Shown: piece by piece, positions 1 to 5,721 of the stretch | Layout: the number at the start of each line of letters is the position of its first letter | Position numbering within the stretch: position 1 is the first letter of the stretch | Assembly (NCBI GenBank): GCA_022706165.1 | Contig: JAKJDA010000153.1 | Coordinates: 1-7,095, forward strand | DNA from: Candidatus Hydrogenedentota bacterium | GTDB lineage: Bacteria; Hydrogenedentota; Hydrogenedentia; Hydrogenedentales; SLHB01 | Direction of reading: 5' to 3' | DNA: 7,095 nt | Position numbers and translations under genes: made by a program | Notes under the pieces: generated by a model | Seen by the model: only the letters and a program-made list of their open reading frames with translations | Told to the model about the DNA's origin: nothing | Database searches by the model: none

Positions 1-30
1 CGGACGCGGCGCGCGGAGGCGGCCGCATGA
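1..30 (+). CDS. C-terminal end of an upstream gene (partial), overlapping the ABC ATPase start
   Basis: Reading frame 1 is open from the window edge and ends at a TGA (28-30) that overlaps the ATG of the next gene in an ATGA arrangement. Only the last nine residues (RTRRAEAAA) are visible, so the product cannot be named. The ATGA overlap and the Shine-Dalgarno-like GGAGG (15-19) inside this tail are typical of translationally coupled genes. By family habit the upstream partner of an ABC ATPase is often its membrane permease or another ATPase, but nothing here shows that. A frame open for only ten codons can also occur by chance. Confidence 0.35.
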   Translation, partial: RTRRAEAAA

Positions 31-974
31 CCGACGTCATCCGAATGCACGAAACCTCGAAATGGTTCGGCGAAGTTGTCGCGGTGAACAATCTCTCCGT
101 CGCCATCGGCCCCGGCGTCACCGGGCTTCTCGGCCCCAACGGCGCGGGCAAGAGCACTTTCATCAAGCTTGCGCTGGGACTCTACGCTCCGAGCCGGGGA
201 TCGGTCGATGTGTTCGGCGCAGCGCCTCGCAACAATCTCGATGCGCTGCGCCGCATCGGATATTGCCCTGAAACCGACGCGTTTCCCGAAGGCATGACCG
301 GCCGCGAGTTCGTATACTGGAACATGCGGTTCCACGGCATGGCGCACGCAGCCGCGCAATCGGCCGCCCGCGAAGCGCTTGCGCGGCTGCGCATGGACCA
401 TCGCATGGACGACCGCATCGCCGGCTACAGCAAGGGCATGCGGCAACGCGTGAAAATAGCCCAGGCGATCGCGCATCGGCCCGACCTGGTGTTTCTCGAC
501 GAACCCATGTCGGGGCTCGATCCCGAAGGCCGCGAGGAGCTTTTCGCCTTCATCCGCGACTATGCGCGGGACGGGCGCACGGTGCTGGTGTCCAGCCACA
601 TCCTGCACGAGATCGAACGCGTCACCACGCACGTCGTCATGCTGCGAAACGGATCCCTTCTGGCGCACGGGGACGTTCACGAAATCCGCGACCATATCGC
701 CGAACGTCCGATCGAGACGCCGTGCGCCGCCGAACACGCCCACGCCATCACGGTGTCTTGCCCCGATCCCCGCGGGTTGGCCGCGGCGTTTCTGCATCAC
801 GACGCCATCGTGCAGATGGACTTCGCGCGCGACGCCGTCACCTTCCGCACCCGCGATCCCCATCGGCTCTATGAAGAGATCAACGCGCGCGTGATCGATG
901 AAAACATCGCGATAACGGCGATCGTCTGCCCCGACGACAACCTTCAAGCCGTTTTCGCGTACCTCACCGAATGA
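27..974 (+). CDS. ABC transporter ATP-binding protein (CcmA/NatA/DrrA-type)
   Basis: This is a 315-residue cytoplasmic ATPase that would power an ABC exporter or efflux system together with a separate permease; the cargo is unknown. The nucleotide-binding domain spans about residues 4-225: Walker A GPNGAGKST (36-44), a Q-loop region with Glu in place of Gln (CPE, 80-82), signature YSKGMRQ (134-140, a common variant of LSGGQ), Walker B LVFLDEP (154-160), D-loop SGLDP (162-166) and the H-loop histidine in SSHIL (His191). Residues about 230-315 form the extra C-terminal domain usual in drug or Na+ efflux ATPases of this type. The ATG start is supported by GGAGG at 15-19, seven bases upstream, and overlaps the stop of a possible upstream gene. 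No permease lies downstream, because the next gene is on the opposite strand, so any partner must be to the left. The family is certain and the substrate is not. Confidence 0.93.
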   Translation: MTDVIRMHETSKWFGEVVAVNNLSVAIGPGVTGLLGPNGAGKSTFIKLALGLYAPSRGSVDVFGAAPRNNLDALRRIGYCPETDAFPEGMTGREFVYWNMRFHGMAHAAAQSAAREALARLRMDHRMDDRIAGYSKGMRQRVKIAQAIAHRPDLVFLDEPMSGLDPEGREELFAFIRDYARDGRTVLVSSHILHEIERVTTHVVMLRNGSLLAHGDVHEIRDHIAERPIETPCAAEHAHAITVSCPDPRGLAAAFLHHDAIVQMDFARDAVTFRTRDPHRLYEEINARVIDENIAITAIVCPDDNLQAVFAYLTE

Positions 975-987
975 CGCGCGCCCGGCT

Positions 988-2100
988 CTACTTGATGATC
1001 ACTTCCTTGCCGGCGGCCGCGGAACGGTATACGCCGTCGATCATTTTCTGAATGGCGAGCCCCGCTTCGCCCGGCGCATCCAGGGGGACGTTCTTCGTGG
1101 CTGCGTCGATCCAATTCCGCAACTTGGCGTAAAACAGCGCATCAAACGACATGTCCGACCCCAGGAAATTGGGCGCGCAGTTCACCATGGTGTCGTTCTT
1201 GTCGGCGAACAGCATGGGCGGATCCCACTGCGCGCCTCCCTTCGAACCCATGATGCTGAAGTTCCAAACATCTTTTTCGATATGCGCCACGAAGCTCGCC
1301 TCGACCTGCAAAATGGCCCCGTTGTCGAAACGAATGTGACCGATGGCGAGGTCTTCGACGGTGTACGTCTTGTAGTCCCAATGCGGCCAGGGACACACAA
1401 CCTTCGAAGGCTTGTCGCCCAGATAAGTCCAGATATTTCCCGTAGCGGCGACCGGCTTCGGCGATCCCATGACGTAATGGGCCATTTCCATGATGTGCAC
1501 GCCGATGTCGATCATCGGGCCGCCGCCCTGCAATTTCTTTTGGCCGAACACGCCCCAATTGGGAATGCCGCGACGCCGCAGCGCCTGGCATTTCACGAAC
1601 ATGATGTCGCCGAATTCTCCGTTGTCGCGCGCCCGTTTGAGAAACTGGGTGTTGGGGTGGTAGCGGTACTGGAACCCGATGACCAGTTTTTTCTTCGCTT
1701 TTTTCGCGGCGGCGATCATTTTCTCGCACTCGGCGGGATTCATCGCCATCGGCTTTTCGACGATGACATGGCAGCCAGCGTTGGAGGCGTCGATGGAGGG
1801 AGCGGCATGGACGCCGTTCGGCGTGCAGACGCTGACGCCGTCGGGCCGGACCTCCTTCAACATGGTCTTCCAGTCTTTGTAGAGTTTCGTGACGCCCCAC
1901 CGGTCGCCAAAAACCTTGAGCCGGTCCTTGTCGATGTCAACGCCCGCCACGATCTCCACGTCCGGCATTTTCGCCAGCGCCACGGCATGCGTGTGGCTGA
2001 TGCCGCCGCATCCGACAAACGCCACGCGAAACTTCCTGCCTTTGTACTCCTTCGCGATTTCTATGGCCAACGAATCCGTGCTAACGCTTTTCTCCGCCAT
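988..2100 (-). CDS. Gfo/Idh/MocA family NAD(P)-dependent oxidoreductase
   Basis: This 370-residue protein belongs to the glucose-fructose oxidoreductase / inositol dehydrogenase / MocA family, cytoplasmic enzymes that oxidise or reduce sugars, polyols and related compounds with NAD(P). The N-terminal Rossmann fold carries VGCGGIS (29-35) and an acidic strand end GVDID (53-57) that hints at NAD(H) preference. The EKP motif (115-117) holds the conserved catalytic lysine Lys116. FQYRYHP (143-149) opens the C-terminal alpha/beta domain, and GGGPMIDIGVHIME (192-205) holds the usual Asp198 and His202 of the active site. About 24 residues precede the first beta strand, slightly longer than usual, and the sequence shows no signal peptide. 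The ATG at 2098-2100 is preceded by a GAGGGG Shine-Dalgarno-like stretch. It is transcribed alone from a likely promoter at 2195-2224. The substrate cannot be assigned because many paralogues of different specificity exist in such genomes. Confidence 0.93.
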   Translation of the reverse strand: MAEKSVSTDSLAIEIAKEYKGRKFRVAFVGCGGISHTHAVALAKMPDVEIVAGVDIDKDRLKVFGDRWGVTKLYKDWKTMLKEVRPDGVSVCTPNGVHAAPSIDASNAGCHVIVEKPMAMNPAECEKMIAAAKKAKKKLVIGFQYRYHPNTQFLKRARDNGEFGDIMFVKCQALRRRGIPNWGVFGQKKLQGGGPMIDIGVHIMEMAHYVMGSPKPVAATGNIWTYLGDKPSKVVCPWPHWDYKTYTVEDLAIGHIRFDNGAILQVEASFVAHIEKDVWNFSIMGSKGGAQWDPPMLFADKNDTMVNCAPNFLGSDMSFDALFYAKLRNWIDAATKNVPLDAPGEAGLAIQKMIDGVYRSAAAGKEVIIK

Positions 2101-2194
2101 ACTGCAATCCCCTCGTCTGTGCCCGTTTCAGGGCGGTTTGATGGACATCCCGCGCCTTTCCCTCGCATGAAAAAGACGCTTCTTCAAAGCGCAT

Positions 2195-2224
2195 ACTCTA
2201 GCGCGGCGGCCTGTCGGATGCCAA
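2195..2224 (-). promoter_or_regulatory. Probable sigma70-type promoter of the Gfo/Idh/MocA gene
   Basis: On the minus strand TTGGCA (2219-2224, five of six matches to TTGACA) is followed after 18 bases by TAGAGT (2195-2200, four of six matches to TATAAT), with an A-rich stretch just upstream of the -35 box. Transcription would start near 2188, giving a leader of roughly 90 bases before the ATG at 2100. This is a sequence-only prediction. Confidence 0.45.
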
Positions 2225-2475
2225 TTTTTCTCAGGGGCATCGATTGAAACGCGCCTCCCCCCGGTTTTCGTTTCGCGGCGTGCGCATGCACCACGCCGTT
2301 GGCGCCTTTTGTGCCCGGCGGGGACAGAAAAGCAAGCGCCTCGGCAACGAACCGTTATACTAGTTATCTGATTCAAACCCGTATAGGCCAGAGCCGACGC
2401 CGCAAGGATGCCGTCGCGTTCACGGACGTTCCTAATTACATCTGGCGCTTGGGCAAGGGGCACGCCCTCGACCCG

Positions 2476-2510
2476 AAAAAAAGGCCCGGCCTTTGTCGGA
2501 AGACCGGGCC
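2476..2510 (-). terminator. Intrinsic terminator of the phosphofructokinase gene
   Basis: On the minus strand an 11-bp stem (GGCCCGGTCTT pairing with AAGGCCGGGCC, one G-U pair, six-base loop CCGACA; 2483-2510) is followed directly by seven T residues (2476-2482). It begins 21 bases after the pfp stop codon. The T tract is on one side only, so it should act on pfp transcripts and insulate the oxidoreductase gene from read-through. Confidence 0.93.
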
Positions 2511-2531
2511 AAGACCGTCGTGCAGACGGCG

Positions 2532-3749
2532 TTATTTTTTGCTCAACAGCTTCCGGACTTTCGGGGCGGCGATGCGCTCCATGATGGGCAGGTTGCCGAT
2601 CAGGGGGCGCGCATACTTGATGAACGCGTCGGTGACGAAGTTGCCTTCCTTGTTGAGGAACTTGGCCGGCATGCAGGTCGATTCGCGGGCGACGTCCTTG
2701 AGCGCGGCCAGGAAGTATTCGACCGCGTAATCGCCGATGCGGCGGATCGCCACGGAACCGTCCTTGTGGTGCCATAACGCGAATTGGGCGGCCTTTTCCC
2801 CTACTTCGCGCGCCTCGAATTGGTCGACCTCGCTCACGCAGCCCAGAAAACTACGCTGCAAGTATCCGAAGGTGTCCGCGCGGACGCGCTTGATGTCGGT
2901 CCCGTTCTTCACCCACGAACTGAGCAGATCGCCAAGGGCCCCGGTGCCGGAAAGCTGCACGTTTCCGTGCGAATCCTTCTCGCCGCCAGTGAACTGTTCG
3001 ACAATCGCCCGGCCTTTTGCGTCCACGATGCCCTCGGAAGCCGCCACGATGCAGCGGCCGTACTTGGCATGCGTCTCCTTGACATCCTTGAGAAACTGCT
3101 CCTTTTTGAAAGGACGTTCCGGCACGTAAATGAGATGAGGGCCGTCGTCCGGATATTTCTTGGCCAACGCGGCGGCAGCCGTCAAGAAACCTGCATGGCG
3201 GCCCATGACGATCGCGATGTAGACGCCCGGCAAGGCGCGGTTGTCGAGATTGGCGCCCGCAAACGCCTGCGCGACGAACTTGGCTGCCGATCCGTAGCCC
3301 GGGCAGTGATCGGTGACTTTCAGGTCGTTGTCGATGGTCTTGGGAATGTGGATGACGCGCAATTCATAGCCCGATTTGTCCGCTTCCTCGTTGACGATCC
3401 GGCACGTATCGGCGCTGTCGTTTCCGCCGATGTAGAAGAAGTACCGCACATCGTGCGCCTGGCACACCTTGAACACTTCGCGGCAGTATTCCACCGTAGG
3501 CTTGTCGCGGGTCGAGCACAACCCCGACGAGGGCGTTTCGGCGACGGCTTCGAGGTTATGCGTCGTAGCTTCCGTGAGGTCGAGAAAATCCTCGTTGATG
3601 ACTCCGCGCAAGCCATGCACCGCGCCATACACGCGGGTGACCTGCGGGAACTTGCGCGATTCGAGCACCGCGCCCACCATGCTCTGATTGATCACCGCAG
3701 TGGGGCCGCCCCCTTGCGCCACCAATACTTTTCCTTCCAAGAGGCCCAT
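2532..3749 (-). CDS. pfp: Phosphofructokinase, probably diphosphate (PPi)-dependent
   Basis: This 405-residue enzyme of the PfkA superfamily phosphorylates fructose 6-phosphate to fructose 1,6-bisphosphate, the committed step of glycolysis; PPi-dependent forms also run in reverse. Motifs in order are GGGPTAVIN (13-21), GGNDS (108-112), PKTIDND (136-142, Asp140 being the expected catalytic base), MGRHAG (182-187) and ASEG (237-240). The phosphate-donor loop has Asp111 where ATP enzymes have Gly104 (E. coli numbering), and Lys137 where ATP enzymes have Gly124. Both are recognised markers of PPi-dependent members, so diphosphate is the likely donor, though automatic annotation may say ATP. The length exceeds the ~320 residues of ATP-type bacterial Pfk and suits PPi-type or long-form proteins. 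The ATG has AAGGAG eight bases upstream (3758-3763). The gene is monocistronic, with a consensus -10 promoter at 3909-3937 and a strong terminator, and is divergent from msrBA. Confidence 0.93.
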   Translation of the reverse strand: MGLLEGKVLVAQGGGPTAVINQSMVGAVLESRKFPQVTRVYGAVHGLRGVINEDFLDLTEATTHNLEAVAETPSSGLCSTRDKPTVEYCREVFKVCQAHDVRYFFYIGGNDSADTCRIVNEEADKSGYELRVIHIPKTIDNDLKVTDHCPGYGSAAKFVAQAFAGANLDNRALPGVYIAIVMGRHAGFLTAAAALAKKYPDDGPHLIYVPERPFKKEQFLKDVKETHAKYGRCIVAASEGIVDAKGRAIVEQFTGGEKDSHGNVQLSGTGALGDLLSSWVKNGTDIKRVRADTFGYLQRSFLGCVSEVDQFEAREVGEKAAQFALWHHKDGSVAIRRIGDYAVEYFLAALKDVARESTCMPAKFLNKEGNFVTDAFIKYARPLIGNLPIMERIAAPKVRKLLSKK

Positions 3750-3908
3750 GTCCCATTCTCCTTCTTTGCTGGACGGTTCCTGCCGTTACGCGCCGGTGCG
3801 CTCGCACTCGGTCTGTTGGCTCGGTTCGCTCCCTGCCCTGGCGTGGACGGCGAAGCCAAGCCGCCTCGCCCCTTGCCGCTGCATTGCGGCCCGGACAGAA
3901 ACGGGCGG

Positions 3909-3937
3909 ATTATACACAAACCCGCGCGTCTTTTCAG
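3909..3937 (-). promoter_or_regulatory. Probable sigma70-type promoter of the phosphofructokinase gene
   Basis: The minus strand has a perfect TATAAT (3909-3914) with CTGAAA (3932-3937, four of six matches to TTGACA) exactly 17 bases upstream. Transcription would begin near 3902, leaving an untranslated leader of about 150 bases, which is long for a simple glycolytic gene. Confidence 0.6.
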
Positions 3938-3954
3938 GCCGCCGATCGGGCGGG

Positions 3955-3976
3955 TTCGCGGCAATGTCGCCGCGAA
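3955..3976. repeat. 8-bp perfect inverted repeat, possible operator or RNA hairpin
   Basis: TTCGCGGC (3955-3962) and GCCGCGAA (3969-3976) are perfect reverse complements separated by six bases. The element lies upstream of the -35 box of pfp (about 18 bases away) and about 100 bases upstream of msrBA. The arm and spacer sizes fit a dimeric regulator site or an RNA stem in an msrBA leader; no T tract follows, so it is not an intrinsic terminator. In GC-rich DNA such a repeat can also arise by chance. Confidence 0.35.
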
Positions 3977-4064
3977 TCCGGAGCCCCGGGAATATTTCTC
4001 GCTTCCCGTATGTGAACGTAGGAGGCATGGCTGATGGAGCGCCCTCGAAGGGAAGCGACGCCCG

Positions 4065-4071
4065 AAGGAGG
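4065..4071 (+). promoter_or_regulatory. Ribosome binding site of msrBA that decides its start
   Basis: AAGGAGG lies six bases before the ATG at 4078 and is nearly a full anti-Shine-Dalgarno match. An in-frame ATG at 4027 would add 17 residues, but its GGAGG (4021-4025) is only one base away, too close for initiation, and the added residues would put a long charged stretch before the signal peptide. The 4078 start is therefore preferred. Confidence 0.8.
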
Positions 4072-4077
4072 TCTACG

Positions 4078-4995
4078 ATGCGTCTGCGACATGCGGCGTA
4101 TCTCATCGCGGGAATGATTGTCTGCGCCGGGGAAGGATGGGCCGATCTCATGAATATGCCCGCGTTGACGCCGGAAGAGGAACGGGTCATCGTGCACAAG
4201 GGCACGGAGCCGCCGTTCAGCGGCGCCTACCTCGACAACAAGGCGGCAGGGCTCTACGTGTGCCGGCGCTGCGGCGCCCCGTTATACCGCTCCGAAGCCA
4301 AGTTCGATTCCAGGTGCGGATGGCCCAGCTTCGACGACGAACTGCCCGGCGCGATCAAGCGCCTTGCCGATCCCGACGGCGCGCGCACGGAAATCGAATG
4401 CGCGAAATGCGGCGCGCACCTGGGACATGTATTTCTTGGCGAAGGATTCACGCCCAAAAACACGCGTCACTGCGTCAACTCCGTCTCGATGCATTTTACG
4501 CCGGACCCGGCGAGAACCGAAAAGGCCTTCTTCGCGGGCGGATGTTTCTGGGGCGTCGAATACCATTTCCAGCGCGCCGAAGGCGTCGTGTCGACGCGCG
4601 TCGGCTACGCCGGCGGCCACAAAAGCCATCCTGCCTATGAAGACGTTTGCCTCGGCGGCACAGGACACATCGAAACCGTCGAGGTTGTCTACGATCCGGC
4701 GCGCACGAGTTACGAAACCCTGGCCAAGCTGTTCTTTGAAATTCATGATCCAACCCAAACCGGCGGTCAAGGCCCCGACATCGGCGAGCAATACCAATCC
4801 GTGGCGTTCTATCTGAACGACGATCAAAAGGCAATCGCCGAGCGACTGATCGGAATCCTCAAGGGAAAAGGGCATGCCGTGATCACGCAGCTGCGCCCCG
4901 CAACCGTGTTCTGGCCCGCGGAAGACCTCCACCAACGCTACTACGAAAAGAAAAACGGCGTCCCGTATTGTCATGCGCGCACAAAACGCTTCTGA
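4078..4995 (+). CDS. msrBA: Exported bifunctional methionine sulfoxide reductase B/A
   Basis: This 305-residue fusion reduces both epimers of methionine sulfoxide in oxidised proteins: MsrB acts on the R form and MsrA on the S form. Residues 1-22 are a Sec-type signal peptide (MRLRH, hydrophobic core, predicted cleavage after GWA), so it should work in the periplasm or envelope. Cys16 lies in the hydrophobic core but its context (MIVC) is a poor lipobox. The MsrB domain (about 27-140) has the structural zinc cysteines Cys62/Cys65 and Cys108/Cys111, CGWPSF with a likely resolving Cys80, and catalytic Cys132 in RHCVNS. The MsrA domain (about 147-300) has GCFWG with catalytic Cys156, GYAGG (176-180), GHIETVEVVYDP (196-207) and a likely C-terminal resolving Cys298. 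All key residues are present in both halves. The order B then A is the reverse of the PilB-type A-then-B fusion. No thioredoxin-like or DsbD/CcdA-like electron donor lies nearby. The gene is divergent from pfp. Confidence 0.95.
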   Translation: MRLRHAAYLIAGMIVCAGEGWADLMNMPALTPEEERVIVHKGTEPPFSGAYLDNKAAGLYVCRRCGAPLYRSEAKFDSRCGWPSFDDELPGAIKRLADPDGARTEIECAKCGAHLGHVFLGEGFTPKNTRHCVNSVSMHFTPDPARTEKAFFAGGCFWGVEYHFQRAEGVVSTRVGYAGGHKSHPAYEDVCLGGTGHIETVEVVYDPARTSYETLAKLFFEIHDPTQTGGQGPDIGEQYQSVAFYLNDDQKAIAERLIGILKGKGHAVITQLRPATVFWPAEDLHQRYYEKKNGVPYCHARTKRF

Positions 4996-5088
4996 GCCGC
5001 ACGCGACCCGCCCGGCTTTCTGTTCCCGCAGCCAGTCAGCCTCAATTCGGGCGACGCCAGGCAATCGCATTAAAACCTACATAGCCAT

Positions 5089-5634
5089 GTGGATTTCCCT
5101 CGGGTAGTCGTTGTCCCATTCAGCTTGGATGCGTTTTGCTTTGACGCCAAGGCGAAGCGCCTCGCCGATAAGGGCGATGCGTTTACGGCGCGGGCCTTTG
5201 GCATCTGCATGCTGGAAACAAATCCGAGCAAACTCTCGACATTCGGCGCGCATCTGAAGCGCAAGTATGACGGTGTGTACACGCACCAGAACGTCGCGCA
5301 GATCGCGGTGGCCAACCGCTTTGACCCGGGCACGATGCCTGCCTGGGGTCATGCACAGGCGCAAGGCCTAATGCTGGCCTATCCGGACGGACCCAAGTGG
5401 ACCCGCAAGGTCAACCTGTTCCAGGATGCGCGCTTCACCACGCGCGACGCAACCTACGTGAACCAGGCCGCATTGCCGCATCAACGCGCCCACGACGATT
5501 GGGATTGGCAGCGCTCGGCGGCCTTGGCCAAGCAAGGAGACAACAGCTTCGCCTACCAGTACCCAGGCTTTGACGTGTACACAACGTACTGGATGGCCCG
5601 CGTGGCCGGCGTCATTCCGCCGCCAGCCCAATAA
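5089..5634 (+). CDS. Unrecognised protein, possibly the C-terminal remnant of a larger enzyme
   Basis: The frame encodes 181 residues from a GTG at 5089; an in-frame TAA at 5071 rules out any longer version and there is no clear ribosome binding site. I do not recognise the family. The sequence looks like a genuine folded protein: balanced composition, codons like those of the genes to the left, and aromatic-rich stretches such as MPAWGHAQAQG (83-93), HDDWDWQR (135-142) and YQYPGFDVYTTYWMAR (156-171). There is no signal peptide, no membrane segment and only two cysteines (Cys17, Cys40). The GHAQ and YPGFDVYTTYW stretches remind me of the helical-toroid ends of secreted polysaccharide lyases or six-hairpin glycosidases, but this is an impression only. 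The abrupt beginning, the missing ribosome binding site and the closeness of a palindrome suggest that an N-terminal part was lost by deletion. It could instead be an intact small gene with a weak start. Confidence 0.6.
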   Translation: MDFPRVVVVPFSLDAFCFDAKAKRLADKGDAFTARAFGICMLETNPSKLSTFGAHLKRKYDGVYTHQNVAQIAVANRFDPGTMPAWGHAQAQGLMLAYPDGPKWTRKVNLFQDARFTTRDATYVNQAALPHQRAHDDWDWQRSAALAKQGDNSFAYQYPGFDVYTTYWMARVAGVIPPPAQ

Positions 5635-5656
5635 CCTCCGCCGTTCATGACAACCT

Positions 5657-5690
5657 CGCGGGACGGCCGGCGCACGCCGGCCGTCCCGCG
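5657..5690. repeat. Perfect GC-rich palindrome (16-bp arms) between convergent genes
   Basis: CGCGGGACGGCCGGCG (5657-5672) and CGCCGGCCGTCCCGCG (5675-5690) are exact reverse complements with CA between them. The element lies 22 bases after the orphan ORF and 31 bases after the glycosyltransferase stop, the usual place for a bidirectional transcript end. Neither side has a T tract, so it is not a classical intrinsic terminator; a very stable RNA hairpin could still stabilise 3' ends or stop transcripts with help. It also has the form of repetitive extragenic palindromes. No second copy occurs in this window. Confidence 0.85.
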
Positions 5691-5721
5691 CACTATCCAG
5701 ACATCCCCCGCGCGCGAGGCG

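Larger units (their letters stand above)
2101..2531. other. Intergenic region between pfp and the oxidoreductase gene
   Basis: This 431-base spacer holds no convincing gene; the open frames across it lack family features and overlap neighbours. It contains the pfp terminator (2476-2510) and the oxidoreductase promoter (2195-2224). Two weaker structures sit between them. One is a 7-bp inverted repeat with a 9-base loop at 2276-2298. The other is an AT-rich patch at 2355-2372 whose minus strand reads ATAACTAGTATAAC (a repeated ATAAC); it could be a second -10-like element but has no good -35 at proper spacing. I see nothing definite in 2375-2475. Confidence 0.7.
3750..4077. other. Divergent intergenic control region between pfp and msrBA
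   Basis: This 328-base spacer carries the start regions of two opposite genes. The open frame that extends msrBA upstream to 3688 runs antisense into pfp and shows no protein-like features, so it is not counted. The spacer contains the pfp promoter (3909-3937), a leader of about 150 bases for pfp with a weak GGCGA/TCGCC hairpin (3849-3870), an 8-bp inverted repeat (3955-3976), a CCGCC/GGCGG repeat (3939-3953) and, nearer msrBA, two Shine-Dalgarno-like sites (4020-4025 and 4065-4071). I could not place a convincing plus-strand promoter for msrBA, although the AT-richer stretch at 3989-4020 is where one would be expected. Confidence 0.7.

Noticed and set aside
2169..2191. Small minus-strand hairpin (CGCTT/AAGCG) followed by TCTTTTTC upstream of the oxidoreductase
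   Set aside because: The stem is only five base pairs and would begin at the predicted transcription start, so it is unlikely to work as a terminator or attenuator.
1282..2247. A 321-codon plus-strand open frame antisense to the oxidoreductase, and a similar 416-codon frame antisense to pfp (2784-4034)
   Set aside because: Both lie opposite well-supported enzymes and have low-complexity Arg/His/Val-rich translations without motifs. Long antisense frames are expected in GC-rich genes.
2340..2410. A T-loop-like GGTTTGAATC on the minus strand that suggested a tRNA
   Set aside because: The flanking bases cannot form the five-pair T stem and there is no matching acceptor stem or CCA end.
2128..2775. 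A 215-codon minus-strand open frame spanning the pfp 3' end and the intergenic region
   Set aside because: It overlaps pfp in another frame, crosses the pfp terminator and has an Arg/Pro-rich composition typical of a GC-rich shadow frame. No family features are seen.
3688..4077. In-frame upstream extension of msrBA by 130 codons
   Set aside because: It runs antisense into the pfp start, has no protein-like pattern, and the signal peptide plus AAGGAGG mark 4078 as the start.
4078..4143. Lipoprotein signal at Cys16 of MsrBA
   Set aside because: The residues before the cysteine (MIV) lack the small residue expected at -1, and a normal signal peptidase I site follows at GWA.
5657..5690. Calling the palindrome an intrinsic terminator
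   Set aside because: No run of T follows on either strand, so it is listed as a repeat with possible terminator function only.
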